Counted from the stretch's first letter, positions 9,370 through 19,000 are shown. The stretch is DNA of 64,000 nt from Arthrobacter sp. Leaf137 (GCF_001423525.1 NZ_LMOI01000018.1:63786-127785), one strand, 5' to 3'. A program made the numbers and translations. The notes: a model not told the origin generated them from the sequence alone.

Positions 9370-10878
9370 ATGGCGCACGCACATCACAAGACTGATTCCC
9401 ACACCGTCGATTTCCAGGTGGACCCGGTGGTCCTGGAGCTTGGCCAGCGCTTCGTCGACGCCGGCCACGAACTGTCGCTGGTGGGCGGTCCCGTACGTGA
9501 CCTCTTCCTGGGCCGGACCTCGCCGGACCTGGACTTCACCACCGACGCCACCCCGGACCAGACGGTTGCCCTTATCAAGAAGTGGGCGGACAACTTCTGG
9601 GAAATCGGCCGCGCCTTCGGAACCATCGGCATGCGCAAGGCTGGATTCCAGATCGAGATCACCACCTACCGGGCCGAAGCCTACGATCCGGACTCCCGGA
9701 AGCCCGTGGTGGCTTTTGGCTCATCGCTGACTGACGACCTTCTGCGCCGCGACTTCACCATCAACGCCATGGCCCTGAAACTGCCCACCATGGAACTGGT
9801 GGACCCCTTCGGCGGGGTCCGCGACCTCCACGCCTCCGTGCTGGCCACCCCCTGTGCGCCCGAAGCGTCCTTCTCCGATGACCCGCTCCGGATGATGCGG
9901 GCCGCCCGGTTCGCGTCCCAGCTGGGTGTTTCCGTCCACGACGACGTCCGCAAGGCCATGACCGGCATGGCTGAACGGATCACCATCATCTCGGCCGAGC
10001 GGATCCGCGATGAACTGGTCAAGCTGATTTGCGGCGCCCGCCCCCGCGTGGGTGTGGACCTGCTGGTGGACACGGGCCTGGCCGAGTTTGTGCTGCCCGA
10101 GGTGTCCGCGCTCCGGCTCGAGTCCGATGAGCACCACCGGCACAAGGACGTCTACCAGCACTCCCTCCAGGTGCTGGAACAGGCAGCAGAGCTTGAAACC
10201 GACGCTGAGGGGCCCGTACCCGGCCCGGACTTCGTGCTGCGTTTCGCAGCATTAATGCACGACGTCGGGAAGCCGGCTACGCGCCGCTTCGAACAGGGCG
10301 GCGCGGTGAGCTTCCGGCACCACGACATGGTGGGCGCCAAACTCACCACGAAGCGGATGAAGGCGCTGCGGTTCGACAATGACACCATCAAGGCCGTTGC
10401 ACGGCTGGTGGAGCTCCACATGCGCTTCTACGGCTACGGCGATGCTGGCTGGAGCGATTCCGCCGTCCGCCGGTATGTGACCGACGCCGGCCCGCTGCTG
10501 GAGCGGCTGCACCGCCTGACCCGCTCCGACGTCACCACGCGGAACCAGCGCAAGGCAGACAGGCTGTCCTTCGCCTACGACGATCTCGAGGAACGGATCG
10601 CTGCGCTGCGTCAGCAGGAGTCCCTGGAGGCGGTGCGCCCGGACCTGGACGGGGCGCAGATCATGTCCCTGCTGGGCCTCAAGCCCGGACCTGTGGTGGG
10701 AAGGGCCTACAAATTCCTCCTCAACGAGCGGATGGAGCATGGCCCCCTGCCCGCCGACGACGCGGAGGCCAGGCTCCTCCGCTGGTGGGCCGAACAGCCT
10801 GAAGCAGTACCTGCCGAACCGGCGGACGGAGAGTCCCCCGCCGGCGTCGAACCTTCCCATGTTGAGGAGTCCAAGTGA
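9370..10878 (+). CDS. CCA tRNA nucleotidyltransferase
   Basis: A 502-residue class II nucleotidyltransferase of the PcnA/Cca type that adds or repairs the 3'-CCA of tRNAs. The head domain shows LVGGPVRDLFLG and the catalytic DLDF carboxylates (about residues 50-56), then the RRDFTINAMAL motif. An HD domain follows (HRHKDVYQHS, LMHDVGKP). A Glu/Pro-rich tail of about 30 residues is not part of the family fold. Starts at the ATG opposite the divergent NUDIX gene; its stop overlaps the start of the next gene by 4 bp, so the two are co-translated. The order NUDIX / CCA enzyme is conserved in actinobacteria. Confidence 0.93.
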   Translation: MAHAHHKTDSHTVDFQVDPVVLELGQRFVDAGHELSLVGGPVRDLFLGRTSPDLDFTTDATPDQTVALIKKWADNFWEIGRAFGTIGMRKAGFQIEITTYRAEAYDPDSRKPVVAFGSSLTDDLLRRDFTINAMALKLPTMELVDPFGGVRDLHASVLATPCAPEASFSDDPLRMMRAARFASQLGVSVHDDVRKAMTGMAERITIISAERIRDELVKLICGARPRVGVDLLVDTGLAEFVLPEVSALRLESDEHHRHKDVYQHSLQVLEQAAELETDAEGPVPGPDFVLRFAALMHDVGKPATRRFEQGGAVSFRHHDMVGAKLTTKRMKALRFDNDTIKAVARLVELHMRFYGYGDAGWSDSAVRRYVTDAGPLLERLHRLTRSDVTTRNQRKADRLSFAYDDLEERIAALRQQESLEAVRPDLDGAQIMSLLGLKPGPVVGRAYKFLLNERMEHGPLPADDAEARLLRWWAEQPEAVPAEPADGESPAGVEPSHVEESK

Positions 10879-11459
10879 CCAATCCCGCCCTCGCCCCGCG
10901 CCCCCAGCTTTGGATCCTCCGCCACGGGGAGACGGAGTGGTCTAAGAGCGGCCAGTACACCGGGCTCACGGACCTGCCGCTCACCGTTGAAGGTGAACAG
11001 CAGGCCGTTGAAGCCCGCAAGGTACTGGACGGCGTGGACTTCGACCTGGTCCTCACGTCCCCTTTGCGCCGTGCGCGCCGGACGGCTGAGCTGGCAGGTT
11101 TCCCCGATGCGCAGCACGAACCCCTCGCCGTCGAATGGAACTATGGCGACTACGAGGGCATCAGCTCCGACCTCATCCGCAAGGACAACCCGGACTACCT
11201 GATCTGGACCAACGGGGTGCCCAATGGCGAGAGCCTGGACGAGGTGGCGGCCAGGGCGGACAAGATCATCGGCCGCGTCCTCGAATCTGGGATGGACAAC
11301 GTGCTGGTGGTTGCCCACGGGCATTTTTCCCGCATCCTGACCGCACGCTGGCTGGAATTGCCTCCCGTTGAGGGCCGGCATTTCGTCCTCGGTACAGCAA
11401 AAGTGTGCACGCTCGGGTGGGATAAGAAAACGCCCGCCATTGTCCGCTGGGGACTCTAA
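10875..11459 (+). CDS. Histidine phosphatase family protein
   Basis: A 194-residue member of the phosphoglycerate-mutase-like histidine phosphatase superfamily. The phospho-accepting histidine is in LRHGETEWS near residue 16, with the second conserved block SPLRRARRTAEL and the second catalytic histidine in VVAHGHFSR. The GTG start overlaps the CCA-enzyme stop (GTGA), showing translational coupling. Substrate cannot be told from sequence; close family members are called SixA-, GpmB- or CobC-like. Confidence 0.88.
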   Translation: MTNPALAPRPQLWILRHGETEWSKSGQYTGLTDLPLTVEGEQQAVEARKVLDGVDFDLVLTSPLRRARRTAELAGFPDAQHEPLAVEWNYGDYEGISSDLIRKDNPDYLIWTNGVPNGESLDEVAARADKIIGRVLESGMDNVLVVAHGHFSRILTARWLELPPVEGRHFVLGTAKVCTLGWDKKTPAIVRWGL

Positions 11460-11623
11460 ATAACAGTTCCTTAGGGAATTTCTCTTCTTTCACGCTCAAA
11501 GGATGGTCACCGCGTAATTCGTGGTGTACCTTTATTCCTAGCCCCAGGACTTTTCCGCCGGGGCATTGCCCGTGCTGCAGCATCCACACGATGCCGCGAA
11601 TGAAAGAAAAGGAGGTTGGGAGA

Positions 11624-11719
11624 ATGATGACTTTGACTGGCGAATGGAATGTGGCCGTCAATGCTGCCCCGGCCTCCGCGCACGAGGCTCACTTTCCGCA
11701 GGGCCGCACCGGCCACTAG
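11624..11719 (+). CDS. Candidate 31-residue small protein
   Basis: A tiny frame with an excellent ribosome-binding site (AAGGAGG at 11609-11615, 8 bases before the ATG), giving a 31-residue product that begins MMTLTGEWNVAV and ends FPQGRTGH. Only 6 bp after its stop lies a strong hairpin, so the arrangement SD, short frame, terminator is complete. No membrane segment, signal peptide or known domain is visible. It could be a small regulatory protein, a leader peptide or a secreted peptide precursor. I do not recognise it. Confidence 0.5.
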   Translation: MMTLTGEWNVAVNAAPASAHEAHFPQGRTGH

Positions 11720-11725
11720 CCCGTG

Positions 11726-11749
11726 ATTCCGCCGCACTGGCGGCGGAAT
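11726..11749 (+). terminator. Terminator hairpin after the 31-residue frame
   Basis: A perfect 9-bp stem (ATTCCGCCG at 11726-11734, CGGCGGAAT at 11741-11749) with a 6-base loop, followed by TTCTG. Confidence 0.65.
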
Positions 11750-12064
11750 TTCTGATGCCGGGACTGCCGGACGCTTGAGTGCAATTTCGCTGAGTGCCGC
11801 CCAGAGCATGCCGCCATTGTCGGCCGGCAGGGTTTGCCTTGGCCTCCCTTGCACCGGTGCCCGTACCTCCCGCACCCACGTCCGGGCCGCCTCCTGCTGA
11901 CGGTATTCCCGTTTATTCAGGCACGCAATTAATTGTTCGCCTGCCATCATCGAATTTTAGTGCGCCATTTTTCAATGATTCTTTATGCCCAGATCCCATT
12001 TCGGCAAAGGCTTTATTTGCCGCGCCCAAAATCTTCTTCACACCTTCCAAAGGGGGTGAGTACC

Positions 12065-12202
12065 TTGATCCGAATAATCCGCAGGCTCCTGACTCGAGTC
12101 CGCAGGCGGCCAGCCCAGGCCGGGTTCAACAGCCGTCTGCTGGAACAGCACCGCGACGACGCCTTCGCCGTGATGCACCAGCAAATGGGAGGCCTGCGCT
12201 GA
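12065..12202 (+). CDS. Candidate 45-residue basic small protein
   Basis: TTG start preceded by AAAGGGGG with an 8-base spacer; an overlapping GTG at 12056 is too close to that site to be used. The product has a strongly basic N-terminus (IRIIRRLLTRVRRR) and a more acidic, His-containing C-terminal half (LLEQHRDDAFAVMHQQMGG). It could be membrane- or nucleic-acid-associated, but no family is recognised. A 9-bp GC-rich hairpin begins 3 bp after the stop. About 345 bp separate it from the preceding small gene; that stretch holds a CAATTAATTG palindrome (11926-11935) and nothing else recognised. Confidence 0.5.
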   Translation: MIRIIRRLLTRVRRRPAQAGFNSRLLEQHRDDAFAVMHQQMGGLR

Positions 12203-12204
12203 CA

Positions 12205-12237
12205 CCCGCCCCCGTGGCTTCGTGCCCGGGGGGCGGG
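12205..12237 (+). terminator. GC-rich hairpin after the 45-residue frame
   Basis: Perfect 9-bp stem CCCGCCCCC (12205-12213) with GGGGGCGGG (12229-12237). There is no T-run, so it may act as a weak terminator or stabilise an upstream transcript. It lies 17 bp before the next gene. Confidence 0.55.
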
Positions 12238-12253
12238 CTGTAAGCTCGGGAAC

Positions 12254-13714
12254 ATGCAGGACGCCGAGCCCCGGGGGCACCGTGGACGGTCCAGGCTGGT
12301 TGTTCCCAGCCGCAGCGACGTGCTGCTCCGGAACTTCACCGAGCTGATCGGCGGAGCGCTGGGGCGCAGATCGGAGCCGGGAGTGGTGTCCCCCGGGCCG
12401 TTCACCGTGGACCGTGTGCTGATCCTGCTGACCCTCGCTGCTGCCCTCCTCGGAGTCCTTGTTAAGGGGTATTGCCGGGCGTACGGATGGGAATCCCCCA
12501 CTCAGTTTTATGCCACCTGCTATTCCGACCTTCCCGAGCTGTTCCGCAACCGGGGCCTTGCCGAGGGCTCCTTCCCCATCGTCAGCAGCCCCTTCGAGTA
12601 CCCCGTGGCGGTGGGCCTTGTTGCCGGGGTGACCTCACTGCTGGTTCCGGGCCAAGGTATTTCCGAGGCGCGGGTGCTGGCTTTCTTTGATATCAATGCC
12701 GTCCTGCTCGCCGTGGCGGCAATGATTGCCGTTCTTTCTACAGCCCGGATTTCTGCGCGCCGTCCATGGGACGCGGCCATGGTGGCCGTGGCGCCCGGCC
12801 TGGTCCTGGCGGGCACCATCAACTGGGACCTCTGGGCTGTCTGCCTGCTGGCCGTGGGCATGTACTTTTTTGCCGCCCAGCGTCCTGTCGCCGCCGGAAT
12901 CCTGACCGGACTGGCGGTGGCAGCCAACGCCTATGCCCTCCTGTTCCCTGTTGCCGTCCTGCTGTTGGCGGTGCGGACCGGAAAATTCCGGCCGCTCCTT
13001 GCCACCGCATCCGCCGCGGCGGTCAGCTGGGCAGCGGTCAACCTGCCGTTCGCAGCCGCGAATCCCGGCGGCTGGGCCTATTACTTCGAGTTCAACGCCA
13101 GCCGGGACGCCGGATATGGGTCGCCGTGGTTCGCTTACAACCTTGTGGCGGCCAAGCTGCAACGGCCAGTCATCAGCGCGGAGGCAATTGACCTGCTTTC
13201 CATCGGGTTCTTCGCCCTGGCGTGCTTCCTGGTTGCCGTTGTTGCCCTGTCTGCTCCGCGCCGGCCGCGCCTGGCGCAGCTGGTGTTCCTGCTGGTGGCC
13301 GCTTTCGTCCTGACGGGGAAGGCCTATTCACCCCAGTTCGTGCTCTGGCTCATTCCGCTGCTCGCCTTGGCCCGTCCGAAGTGGCGGGATTTCCTGGTGT
13401 GGCAGGGAATCGAGGGCCTGCACTGGGCCGCGGTGTGGATGTACCTTGGACAGGTGACCAGCGCGGGCTCCTCCCAGCACAACCTGGACATGCCCTACTA
13501 CGTCCTGGCGGTGGCTGCGCACATGCTCGCGGTGGCCTACCTGATGGCGCGGGTTACCTGGGACATCTACGACCCCCGCTACGACCCCATCCGCCGGCAC
13601 AACCTTGATGATCCGCACGGCGGCCCCTTCAGCAACGCACCCGACCGGCTCCGCCTGGACTTCCGGCGGACGTCCGGGTCGCTGCTGCACTGGAAGGAAT
13701 CCACCCATGCCTGA
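12254..13714 (+). CDS. GT87/DUF2029-like membrane glycosyltransferase
   Basis: A 486-residue integral membrane protein with about ten hydrophobic segments between residues 55 and 440. The first extracytoplasmic loop carries the family-typical pattern of an aromatic/acidic stretch (YCYSDLPELFRNRGL ... FPIVSSPFEYPV). This resembles the GT87 (DUF2029) polyprenyl-phosphate-sugar-dependent mannosyltransferases of actinobacteria, which act on cell-envelope glycans or lipids. The donor and acceptor are unknown. It is translationally coupled to the following oxidoreductase by an 8-bp overlap. Confidence 0.75.
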   Translation: MQDAEPRGHRGRSRLVVPSRSDVLLRNFTELIGGALGRRSEPGVVSPGPFTVDRVLILLTLAAALLGVLVKGYCRAYGWESPTQFYATCYSDLPELFRNRGLAEGSFPIVSSPFEYPVAVGLVAGVTSLLVPGQGISEARVLAFFDINAVLLAVAAMIAVLSTARISARRPWDAAMVAVAPGLVLAGTINWDLWAVCLLAVGMYFFAAQRPVAAGILTGLAVAANAYALLFPVAVLLLAVRTGKFRPLLATASAAAVSWAAVNLPFAAANPGGWAYYFEFNASRDAGYGSPWFAYNLVAAKLQRPVISAEAIDLLSIGFFALACFLVAVVALSAPRRPRLAQLVFLLVAAFVLTGKAYSPQFVLWLIPLLALARPKWRDFLVWQGIEGLHWAAVWMYLGQVTSAGSSQHNLDMPYYVLAVAAHMLAVAYLMARVTWDIYDPRYDPIRRHNLDDPHGGPFSNAPDRLRLDFRRTSGSLLHWKESTHA

Positions 13715-15155
13715 TGTCAACGTGGTCGGCGCCGGACCCAATGGACTTGCGGCTGCGGCCATCATGGCGCGCGCCGGCCTGTCCGTGGAAGTCTTCGAGG
13801 CGGCCAGGTCAATCGGCGGCGGTACCCGCACCACCGAACTCATGCAGCCGGGCCACTTCCACGATGTCTGTTCGGCGGTGCACCCGATGGCACTCGCCTC
13901 CCCTTTCTTCCGTGCCTTCGAGCTCGCACGCCGGGTGGACCTGGTCACTCCTGAACTCTCCTACGCCTCACCGCTGGACGGCGGCCGGGCCGCCCTGGCA
14001 TACCGGTCACTGGACAGGACGGCGTTCGAGCTGGGGAAAGACGGAGCTGCCTACCGGCACCTCATGGCGCCGCTGGTTGCCCGGACCGCGGACATTATGG
14101 ATTTCACCCAGAACCAGCTGCTGCGGATCCCCAGGAATCCGGTGGCAGCAGGGATTTTCGGAGCGCGGACCGCAGAGCAGGGATCCCTCCTGTGGAACCT
14201 CAGGTTCCGGGAAGACAAGGCCCCGGCGCTCCTGAGCGGAGTGGCCGCCCATGCCATCTCCCACCAACCCTCACTGGCGGCCTCCGGCGCAGGCCTGATG
14301 CTGGGAGCCCTGGGACACTCGGGCGGCTGGCCCATTCCGGTGGGCGGTTCAGCGGCCATCGCGGCGGCGCTGGCACAGGACATCCGGGACCACGGCGGGC
14401 TCATCCACACGGACACCCCGGTGGACCGGCTCACCGACCTTCCCGCCGCGCGGGCATCCCTGCTCAACCTGTCCCCACGCGGGTTCGCTGGTATGGCAGG
14501 CGACGCACTGCCGCATCGCTACCGGTCATCGCTGGAGTCCTTCCGGTACGGAAACGGCTCCTGCAAGGTGGACTTCATCCTGTCCGGTCCGGTTCCCTGG
14601 GAGGCTGCCGGGCTGGCTGACGCGGGAACCGTGCACGTGGGCGGGACACGCGAGGAACTGGCGCGCTCGGAAAACGAGGTAACCGCTGGCAGGCATCCGG
14701 AGCGCCCGTATGTCCTGGTGGCGCAGCCCTCACGCTTTGACGCCACCCGCGCCCCCGCAGGACGGCACACGCTGTGGACGTACTGCCACGTCCCTGCCGG
14801 ATCCACCAAGGACATGACCGAGGCCGTGACAGCCCAACTGGAACGGTTCGCTCCCGGATTCCGCGACCTGATCGTCGAATCCAACACCGTCACCGCGGCG
14901 GAACTCGCCCGCTACAACCGGAACTACATCGGCGGGGATTTCAGCGTGGGGACCATGGACCTCAGGGGACTCATCCAGCGGCCGGTAGTGTCACCCGTGC
15001 CGTGGCGGACCCCGTTGCCCGGGGTGTACCTCTGCTCCTCTGCCACGCCTCCCGGACCCGGAGTTACCGGGATGCCCGGGATGCACGCCGCCAAGTATGC
15101 CCTCAAGGACATGTTCGGCCTCGGGCTGCCGGCGCTCGGCCTGGGCGGTTCATAG
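13707..15155 (+). CDS. FAD-dependent oxidoreductase, phytoene desaturase-like
   Basis: 482 residues. The N-terminal dinucleotide-binding motif VVGAGPNGLAAAAIMARAG and the following VEVFEAARSIGGG are characteristic of the phytoene desaturase/CrtI-related amine-oxidase-fold oxidoreductases. The C-terminal FAD-contacting block is LCSSATPPGPGVTGMPG. Start ATG overlaps the upstream glycosyltransferase stop by 8 bp. There are no other carotenoid genes nearby, so it is not necessarily a carotenoid enzyme; proteins of this subgroup are widespread in actinobacteria and mostly uncharacterised. Confidence 0.8.
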   Translation: MPDVNVVGAGPNGLAAAAIMARAGLSVEVFEAARSIGGGTRTTELMQPGHFHDVCSAVHPMALASPFFRAFELARRVDLVTPELSYASPLDGGRAALAYRSLDRTAFELGKDGAAYRHLMAPLVARTADIMDFTQNQLLRIPRNPVAAGIFGARTAEQGSLLWNLRFREDKAPALLSGVAAHAISHQPSLAASGAGLMLGALGHSGGWPIPVGGSAAIAAALAQDIRDHGGLIHTDTPVDRLTDLPAARASLLNLSPRGFAGMAGDALPHRYRSSLESFRYGNGSCKVDFILSGPVPWEAAGLADAGTVHVGGTREELARSENEVTAGRHPERPYVLVAQPSRFDATRAPAGRHTLWTYCHVPAGSTKDMTEAVTAQLERFAPGFRDLIVESNTVTAAELARYNRNYIGGDFSVGTMDLRGLIQRPVVSPVPWRTPLPGVYLCSSATPPGPGVTGMPGMHAAKYALKDMFGLGLPALGLGGS

Positions 15156-15238
15156 CACCAGCAGGCTCCTGTTGTCCGGCCCGTCCGGCCTCGCCGTGGC
15201 GCGGGGAAAGCGCATCCAACTCGGTGGATAATGGCGCC

Positions 15239-17227
15239 ATGGGGAAATCAACAAAACTTTCGCTTGCCGTAGCTGCGCTCATTCTCGGAACGTCGCTGGT
15301 GGCGTGCGACGACGGACGGGGCGGCGCGGAAGCCGCAGCCCGGCAGCTGGCATCAGCCGTTTCCGGACTGGACGTTGGCGGTGTCGCCTTTGACGGCAAA
15401 GACGCTGCGGCAGCAAACGAGCAGCTGAAGAACGTTTTCGCTGCCCTGGACCCGGCCAAGCCCACCGTCGAGGCGGGGGACATCACCCTGGACGGCGAAA
15501 ATGCTTCCGTGCCGCTGACCTACAGCTGGAAGATCGCCGACAGCGACTGGAAGTACACCACGTCCGCTGCCTTCCGGAAATCCGGGGACAAGTGGCTGAC
15601 GGTCTGGAACCCGGCCAGCCTGGTGCCGGACCTCAACGATTCGGAGATCCTCACTAAAGGCACCCGGTCGCCCCAGCGTGCCGACATCCTGGGAGCAGGA
15701 GACGCCCCGCTGGTCACCTACCGGCCGGTGGTGAACGTGGGGATCGACAAGCCGCAACTGGGCGCCGCGGATCCGGCCGACTCCGCAGCGAAACTTGCGG
15801 CCCTCGTGGGGGTGGACCCGGCGGGGTACACCCAGCAGGTGAAGGCCTCGGGGGCGGAAGCGTTCGTCCCCGCCATCACCCTGCGCGAAGAGGGCCGCAC
15901 CGTCACCAATGAACAGATTGCTGCCATCCCCGGTGCCCGCGCCATTCCGGACTCGGTGCCGCTCGCGCCCAACAGGACCTTCGCCCGCGCCGTGCTCGGG
16001 TCAGTCGGCCAGGCAACGGCCGAGCAGATCGAAGCCTCGGAAGGCAAGCTGACCGCCGGAGATGCGACCGGCGTCGGCGGCCTGCAGCAGCAGTACGACG
16101 AGCAACTCAGGGGAACTGACGCCGTCGTGATCCGTGCCCAGCGCGCGGACCTGACGCGCGAACAGATCCAGTCCGCTGCGACGGACCCACGCCGGGTGCT
16201 CTTCGAAATTGCCCCACAGCCGGGCACTCCGCTCAAGACCACACTGGATCCGCGCCTGCAGACCCTTGCCGAGACCACCCTCCAGGACGTGAAGCCGGCC
16301 TCGGCGATCGTGGCGCTCCGTCCATCCAGCGGCGCCGTCCTCGCCGCCGCGTCCGGTCCCGGCAGCAACGGTTACAACACGGCGATGCTGGGTCAGTACG
16401 CGCCAGGTTCGACGTTCAAGATGGTTGATTCGCTGGCCATGTTCCGTAACGGACTGACGCCGGACTCGAAGGTGCAGTGCACCCCCACGCTGAATGTTGA
16501 CGGGCGCACGTTCAAGAATGCCGAGGGCTACCCGGAAGGCTCGCTCGGCTCGGTGACCCTCCGGGACGCCTTCGCGCATTCCTGCAATACGGCGTTCATC
16601 GCCGCCCGGGATTCCGTGTCCCAGGGCCAGCTTGAGGCAGCGGCGATGGCCATGGGACTGGCCGTCGAGGCGCCGTCCCTGGGAGCCGACGCCTTCCTGG
16701 GATCCGTCCCCGCGGACGCCGCAGGAACTGAGCACGCCGCCTCCATGATCGGCCAGGGCAAGGTGCTGCTCTCCCCGCTGGCCGCCGCCATGATGGCCGG
16801 CGCGGTGGCGAAGGGTGCGCCGGTGTCGCCCCAGCTTGTCCTTAACCCCGACGGCGGTGCTGCCGCCGCCGGGACGGCCAGCGGATCCGCTGCGCCGTCC
16901 GCGCAACCCTCCGCGACGGCAAGTGCCGAAGCCCCGTCGTCGGCGTCGGACAAACCGATCACCGCCGCCGAGGCAGCTTCCCTTGCTGACATGATGCGCG
17001 CCGTGGTGACATCCGGCCACGCCGGGTTCCTGTCCAGCGTTCCGGGCCAGCCGGTGGGAGCCAAAACCGGAACCGCGGAATTCGGCAACGAAAACCCGCC
17101 CAAGACCCACGCCTGGATCGTGGCCGTCCACGGCGACCTCGCCGTGGCAGTCTTCGTGGAGGACGGCGGGCTCGGGGCCACCACCTCCGGCCCGCTGCTG
17201 AAGGCATTCCTCACCGCCGCCGGCTAG
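15239..17227 (+). CDS. Penicillin-binding lipoprotein transpeptidase
   Basis: 662 residues. A lipoprotein signal peptide ends in a lipobox (SLVAC), followed by an NTF2/MecA-N-like domain (about 35-150), a PBP dimerisation region, and a transpeptidase domain with STFK at 391-394, SCN at 448-450 and KTGT at 609-612. It is therefore a class B-type penicillin-binding protein attached to the membrane by lipid, cross-linking peptidoglycan or acting like a MecR/PBP2a-type enzyme. An Ala/Ser/Pro insert (about 540-575) interrupts the transpeptidase domain. The start is the ATG at 15239 just before the signal peptide; the frame upstream of it is unrelated sequence. Confidence 0.88.
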   Translation: MGKSTKLSLAVAALILGTSLVACDDGRGGAEAAARQLASAVSGLDVGGVAFDGKDAAAANEQLKNVFAALDPAKPTVEAGDITLDGENASVPLTYSWKIADSDWKYTTSAAFRKSGDKWLTVWNPASLVPDLNDSEILTKGTRSPQRADILGAGDAPLVTYRPVVNVGIDKPQLGAADPADSAAKLAALVGVDPAGYTQQVKASGAEAFVPAITLREEGRTVTNEQIAAIPGARAIPDSVPLAPNRTFARAVLGSVGQATAEQIEASEGKLTAGDATGVGGLQQQYDEQLRGTDAVVIRAQRADLTREQIQSAATDPRRVLFEIAPQPGTPLKTTLDPRLQTLAETTLQDVKPASAIVALRPSSGAVLAAASGPGSNGYNTAMLGQYAPGSTFKMVDSLAMFRNGLTPDSKVQCTPTLNVDGRTFKNAEGYPEGSLGSVTLRDAFAHSCNTAFIAARDSVSQGQLEAAAMAMGLAVEAPSLGADAFLGSVPADAAGTEHAASMIGQGKVLLSPLAAAMMAGAVAKGAPVSPQLVLNPDGGAAAAGTASGSAAPSAQPSATASAEAPSSASDKPITAAEAASLADMMRAVVTSGHAGFLSSVPGQPVGAKTGTAEFGNENPPKTHAWIVAVHGDLAVAVFVEDGGLGATTSGPLLKAFLTAAG

Positions 17228-17308
17228 GGCCATTGCCCGGACAGGCGCCCCTCAGGGCGGTCAGGCCTGCACATCCGGACAGAAACTCCGGGACGGGGGC
17301 GTGGGAAG

Positions 17309-19000
17309 ATGGAGCCCGTGGCTCATATTGACGTTTCCGGCATCGACTACTTCCTCTCCGACGGCACCCAGCTGCTGAACGGGGTGACGTTCAAGGTTCC
17401 GGACGGCACCAAGACAGCCCTGATCGGGCCGAACGGCACGGGAAAAACCACACTGTTCCGGATCATCGCCGGCGATCTGGTCCCCGACGAGGGCGTTGTG
17501 GGTCGCTCCGGGACCATGGGCATCATGCGCCAGTTCGTGGGCCAGGTCCGCGATGACTCAACCGTCCGTGACCTGCTGGTCTCCGCAGCTCCCCCGGCCC
17601 TGGCCGCGGCCGCCCGTGAGGTGGACGAGGCGGAGTTCGCCATGATGGAGAACGACGACGAGCCCACCCAGATGCGGTACGCCCAGGCCATCGTGGACTG
17701 GGGCGACGCCGGCGGATACGACGTTGAGACTGTGTGGGACGAGGTGTGCATGGCCGCCCTGGGCCTGCCGTTCGACCGCGCGCAGCACCGCCCGGCGTCG
17801 AGCCTTTCCGGCGGCGAACAAAAGCGCCTGGTCCTGGAGGCCCTGTTTGCCGGCCCGGATGACCTGCTGCTGCTCGACGAACCGGACAACTACCTTGACG
17901 TGCCCGGAAAGCGCTGGCTTGAAGCCAAGCTCAATGAATCACGGAAGACCGTCTTCTTCATCAGCCACGACCGGGAGCTGCTGAACAACGCCGCCGGGCG
18001 CATCGTCACACTGGAACCCGGTATCAGCGGCGCAGGCGCGTGGATCCACGGCGGTGGGTTCGGCTCCTATGTGGAAGCCCGGGCAGACCGCAACGCCCGC
18101 TTTGAGGAGCTGCGCAAGCGCTGGGACGAGGAGCACGCGAAGCTCAAGGAACTCGTCAACATGTACAAGAACAAGGCGGCCTTCCGCTCGGATATGGCCA
18201 ACAGGTACCACGCAGCCCAGACCCGGCTGGCCAAGTTCCTTGAGGCAGGCCCGCCCGAGGCCCTGCCGGTCGAGCAGAACGTGCAGATGAGGCTTAAGGG
18301 CGGCAGGACGGCCAAGCGCGCCATTGTGGCCGAGCGGCTGGAACTGACCGGGCTGATGAAGCCCTTCTCCACGGAAGTGTGGTTCGGTGACCGGGTGGGA
18401 GTCCTGGGCTCCAACGGGTCCGGCAAATCCCACTTCCTGCGGCTGCTCGCCACGGGCGGCACAGACCCGGAACGCGAACACGTGCCCGTATCCGACGTGG
18501 AGATCGCGGAGGTCCCGCATGAAGGGACCGTGAAACTGGGCGCGCGGATCAGGCCTGGCTTCTTCGCCCAGACCCACGTCAGGCCAGACCTCCTGGGCAA
18601 GACGCTGCTGGAGATCCTGCACCGGGGAGACGAGCACCGTTCCGGCCTCGGCCGTGAAGCGGCGGCGGGCGCCCTGGACGGGTACGGCCTGGCCGGCCAG
18701 TCGGAGCAGAAATACGAATCGCTCTCCGGCGGACAGCAGGCACGGTTCCAGATCCTGCTCCTGCAGCTGTCCGGCGCCACGCTGCTCCTGCTCGATGAGC
18801 CCACGGACAACCTGGACCTGCACTCGGCCGAAGCACTGGAACGGGCCATCGACCACTTTGAAGGCACCGTCCTTGCCGTAACGCACGACCGCTGGTTCGC
18901 GCGGACCTTTGACCGGTTCCTTGTCTTCGGTTCCGACGGCAAGGTCTACGAATCCGCGGAGCCGGTATGGGATGAAAAGCGCGTTGAACGCGCACGCTGA
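17309..19000 (+). CDS. ABC-F family ATP-binding protein
   Basis: 563 residues with two nucleotide-binding domains and no membrane segments. Walker A motifs are GPNGTGKTT and GSNGSGKSH, and the two signature motifs are LSGGEQKR and LSGGQQAR. The Walker B pairs include LLLLDEPDNYLD and LLLLDEPTDNLD. The linker between the domains is the charged helical arm expected of ABC-F ribosome-acting factors. ABC-F proteins act on the ribosome in translation or antibiotic protection. No resistance context is seen. Start ATG at 17309; a downstream GTG 12 bases later is possible. Confidence 0.9.
   Translation: MEPVAHIDVSGIDYFLSDGTQLLNGVTFKVPDGTKTALIGPNGTGKTTLFRIIAGDLVPDEGVVGRSGTMGIMRQFVGQVRDDSTVRDLLVSAAPPALAAAAREVDEAEFAMMENDDEPTQMRYAQAIVDWGDAGGYDVETVWDEVCMAALGLPFDRAQHRPASSLSGGEQKRLVLEALFAGPDDLLLLDEPDNYLDVPGKRWLEAKLNESRKTVFFISHDRELLNNAAGRIVTLEPGISGAGAWIHGGGFGSYVEARADRNARFEELRKRWDEEHAKLKELVNMYKNKAAFRSDMANRYHAAQTRLAKFLEAGPPEALPVEQNVQMRLKGGRTAKRAIVAERLELTGLMKPFSTEVWFGDRVGVLGSNGSGKSHFLRLLATGGTDPEREHVPVSDVEIAEVPHEGTVKLGARIRPGFFAQTHVRPDLLGKTLLEILHRGDEHRSGLGREAAAGALDGYGLAGQSEQKYESLSGGQQARFQILLLQLSGATLLLLDEPTDNLDLHSAEALERAIDHFEGTVLAVTHDRWFARTFDRFLVFGSDGKVYESAEPVWDEKRVERAR

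Noticed and set aside
11507..11950. A 147-codon minus-strand frame across the small-gene region
   Set aside because: No family, and it would overlap two better-supported small frames and the hairpin between them.
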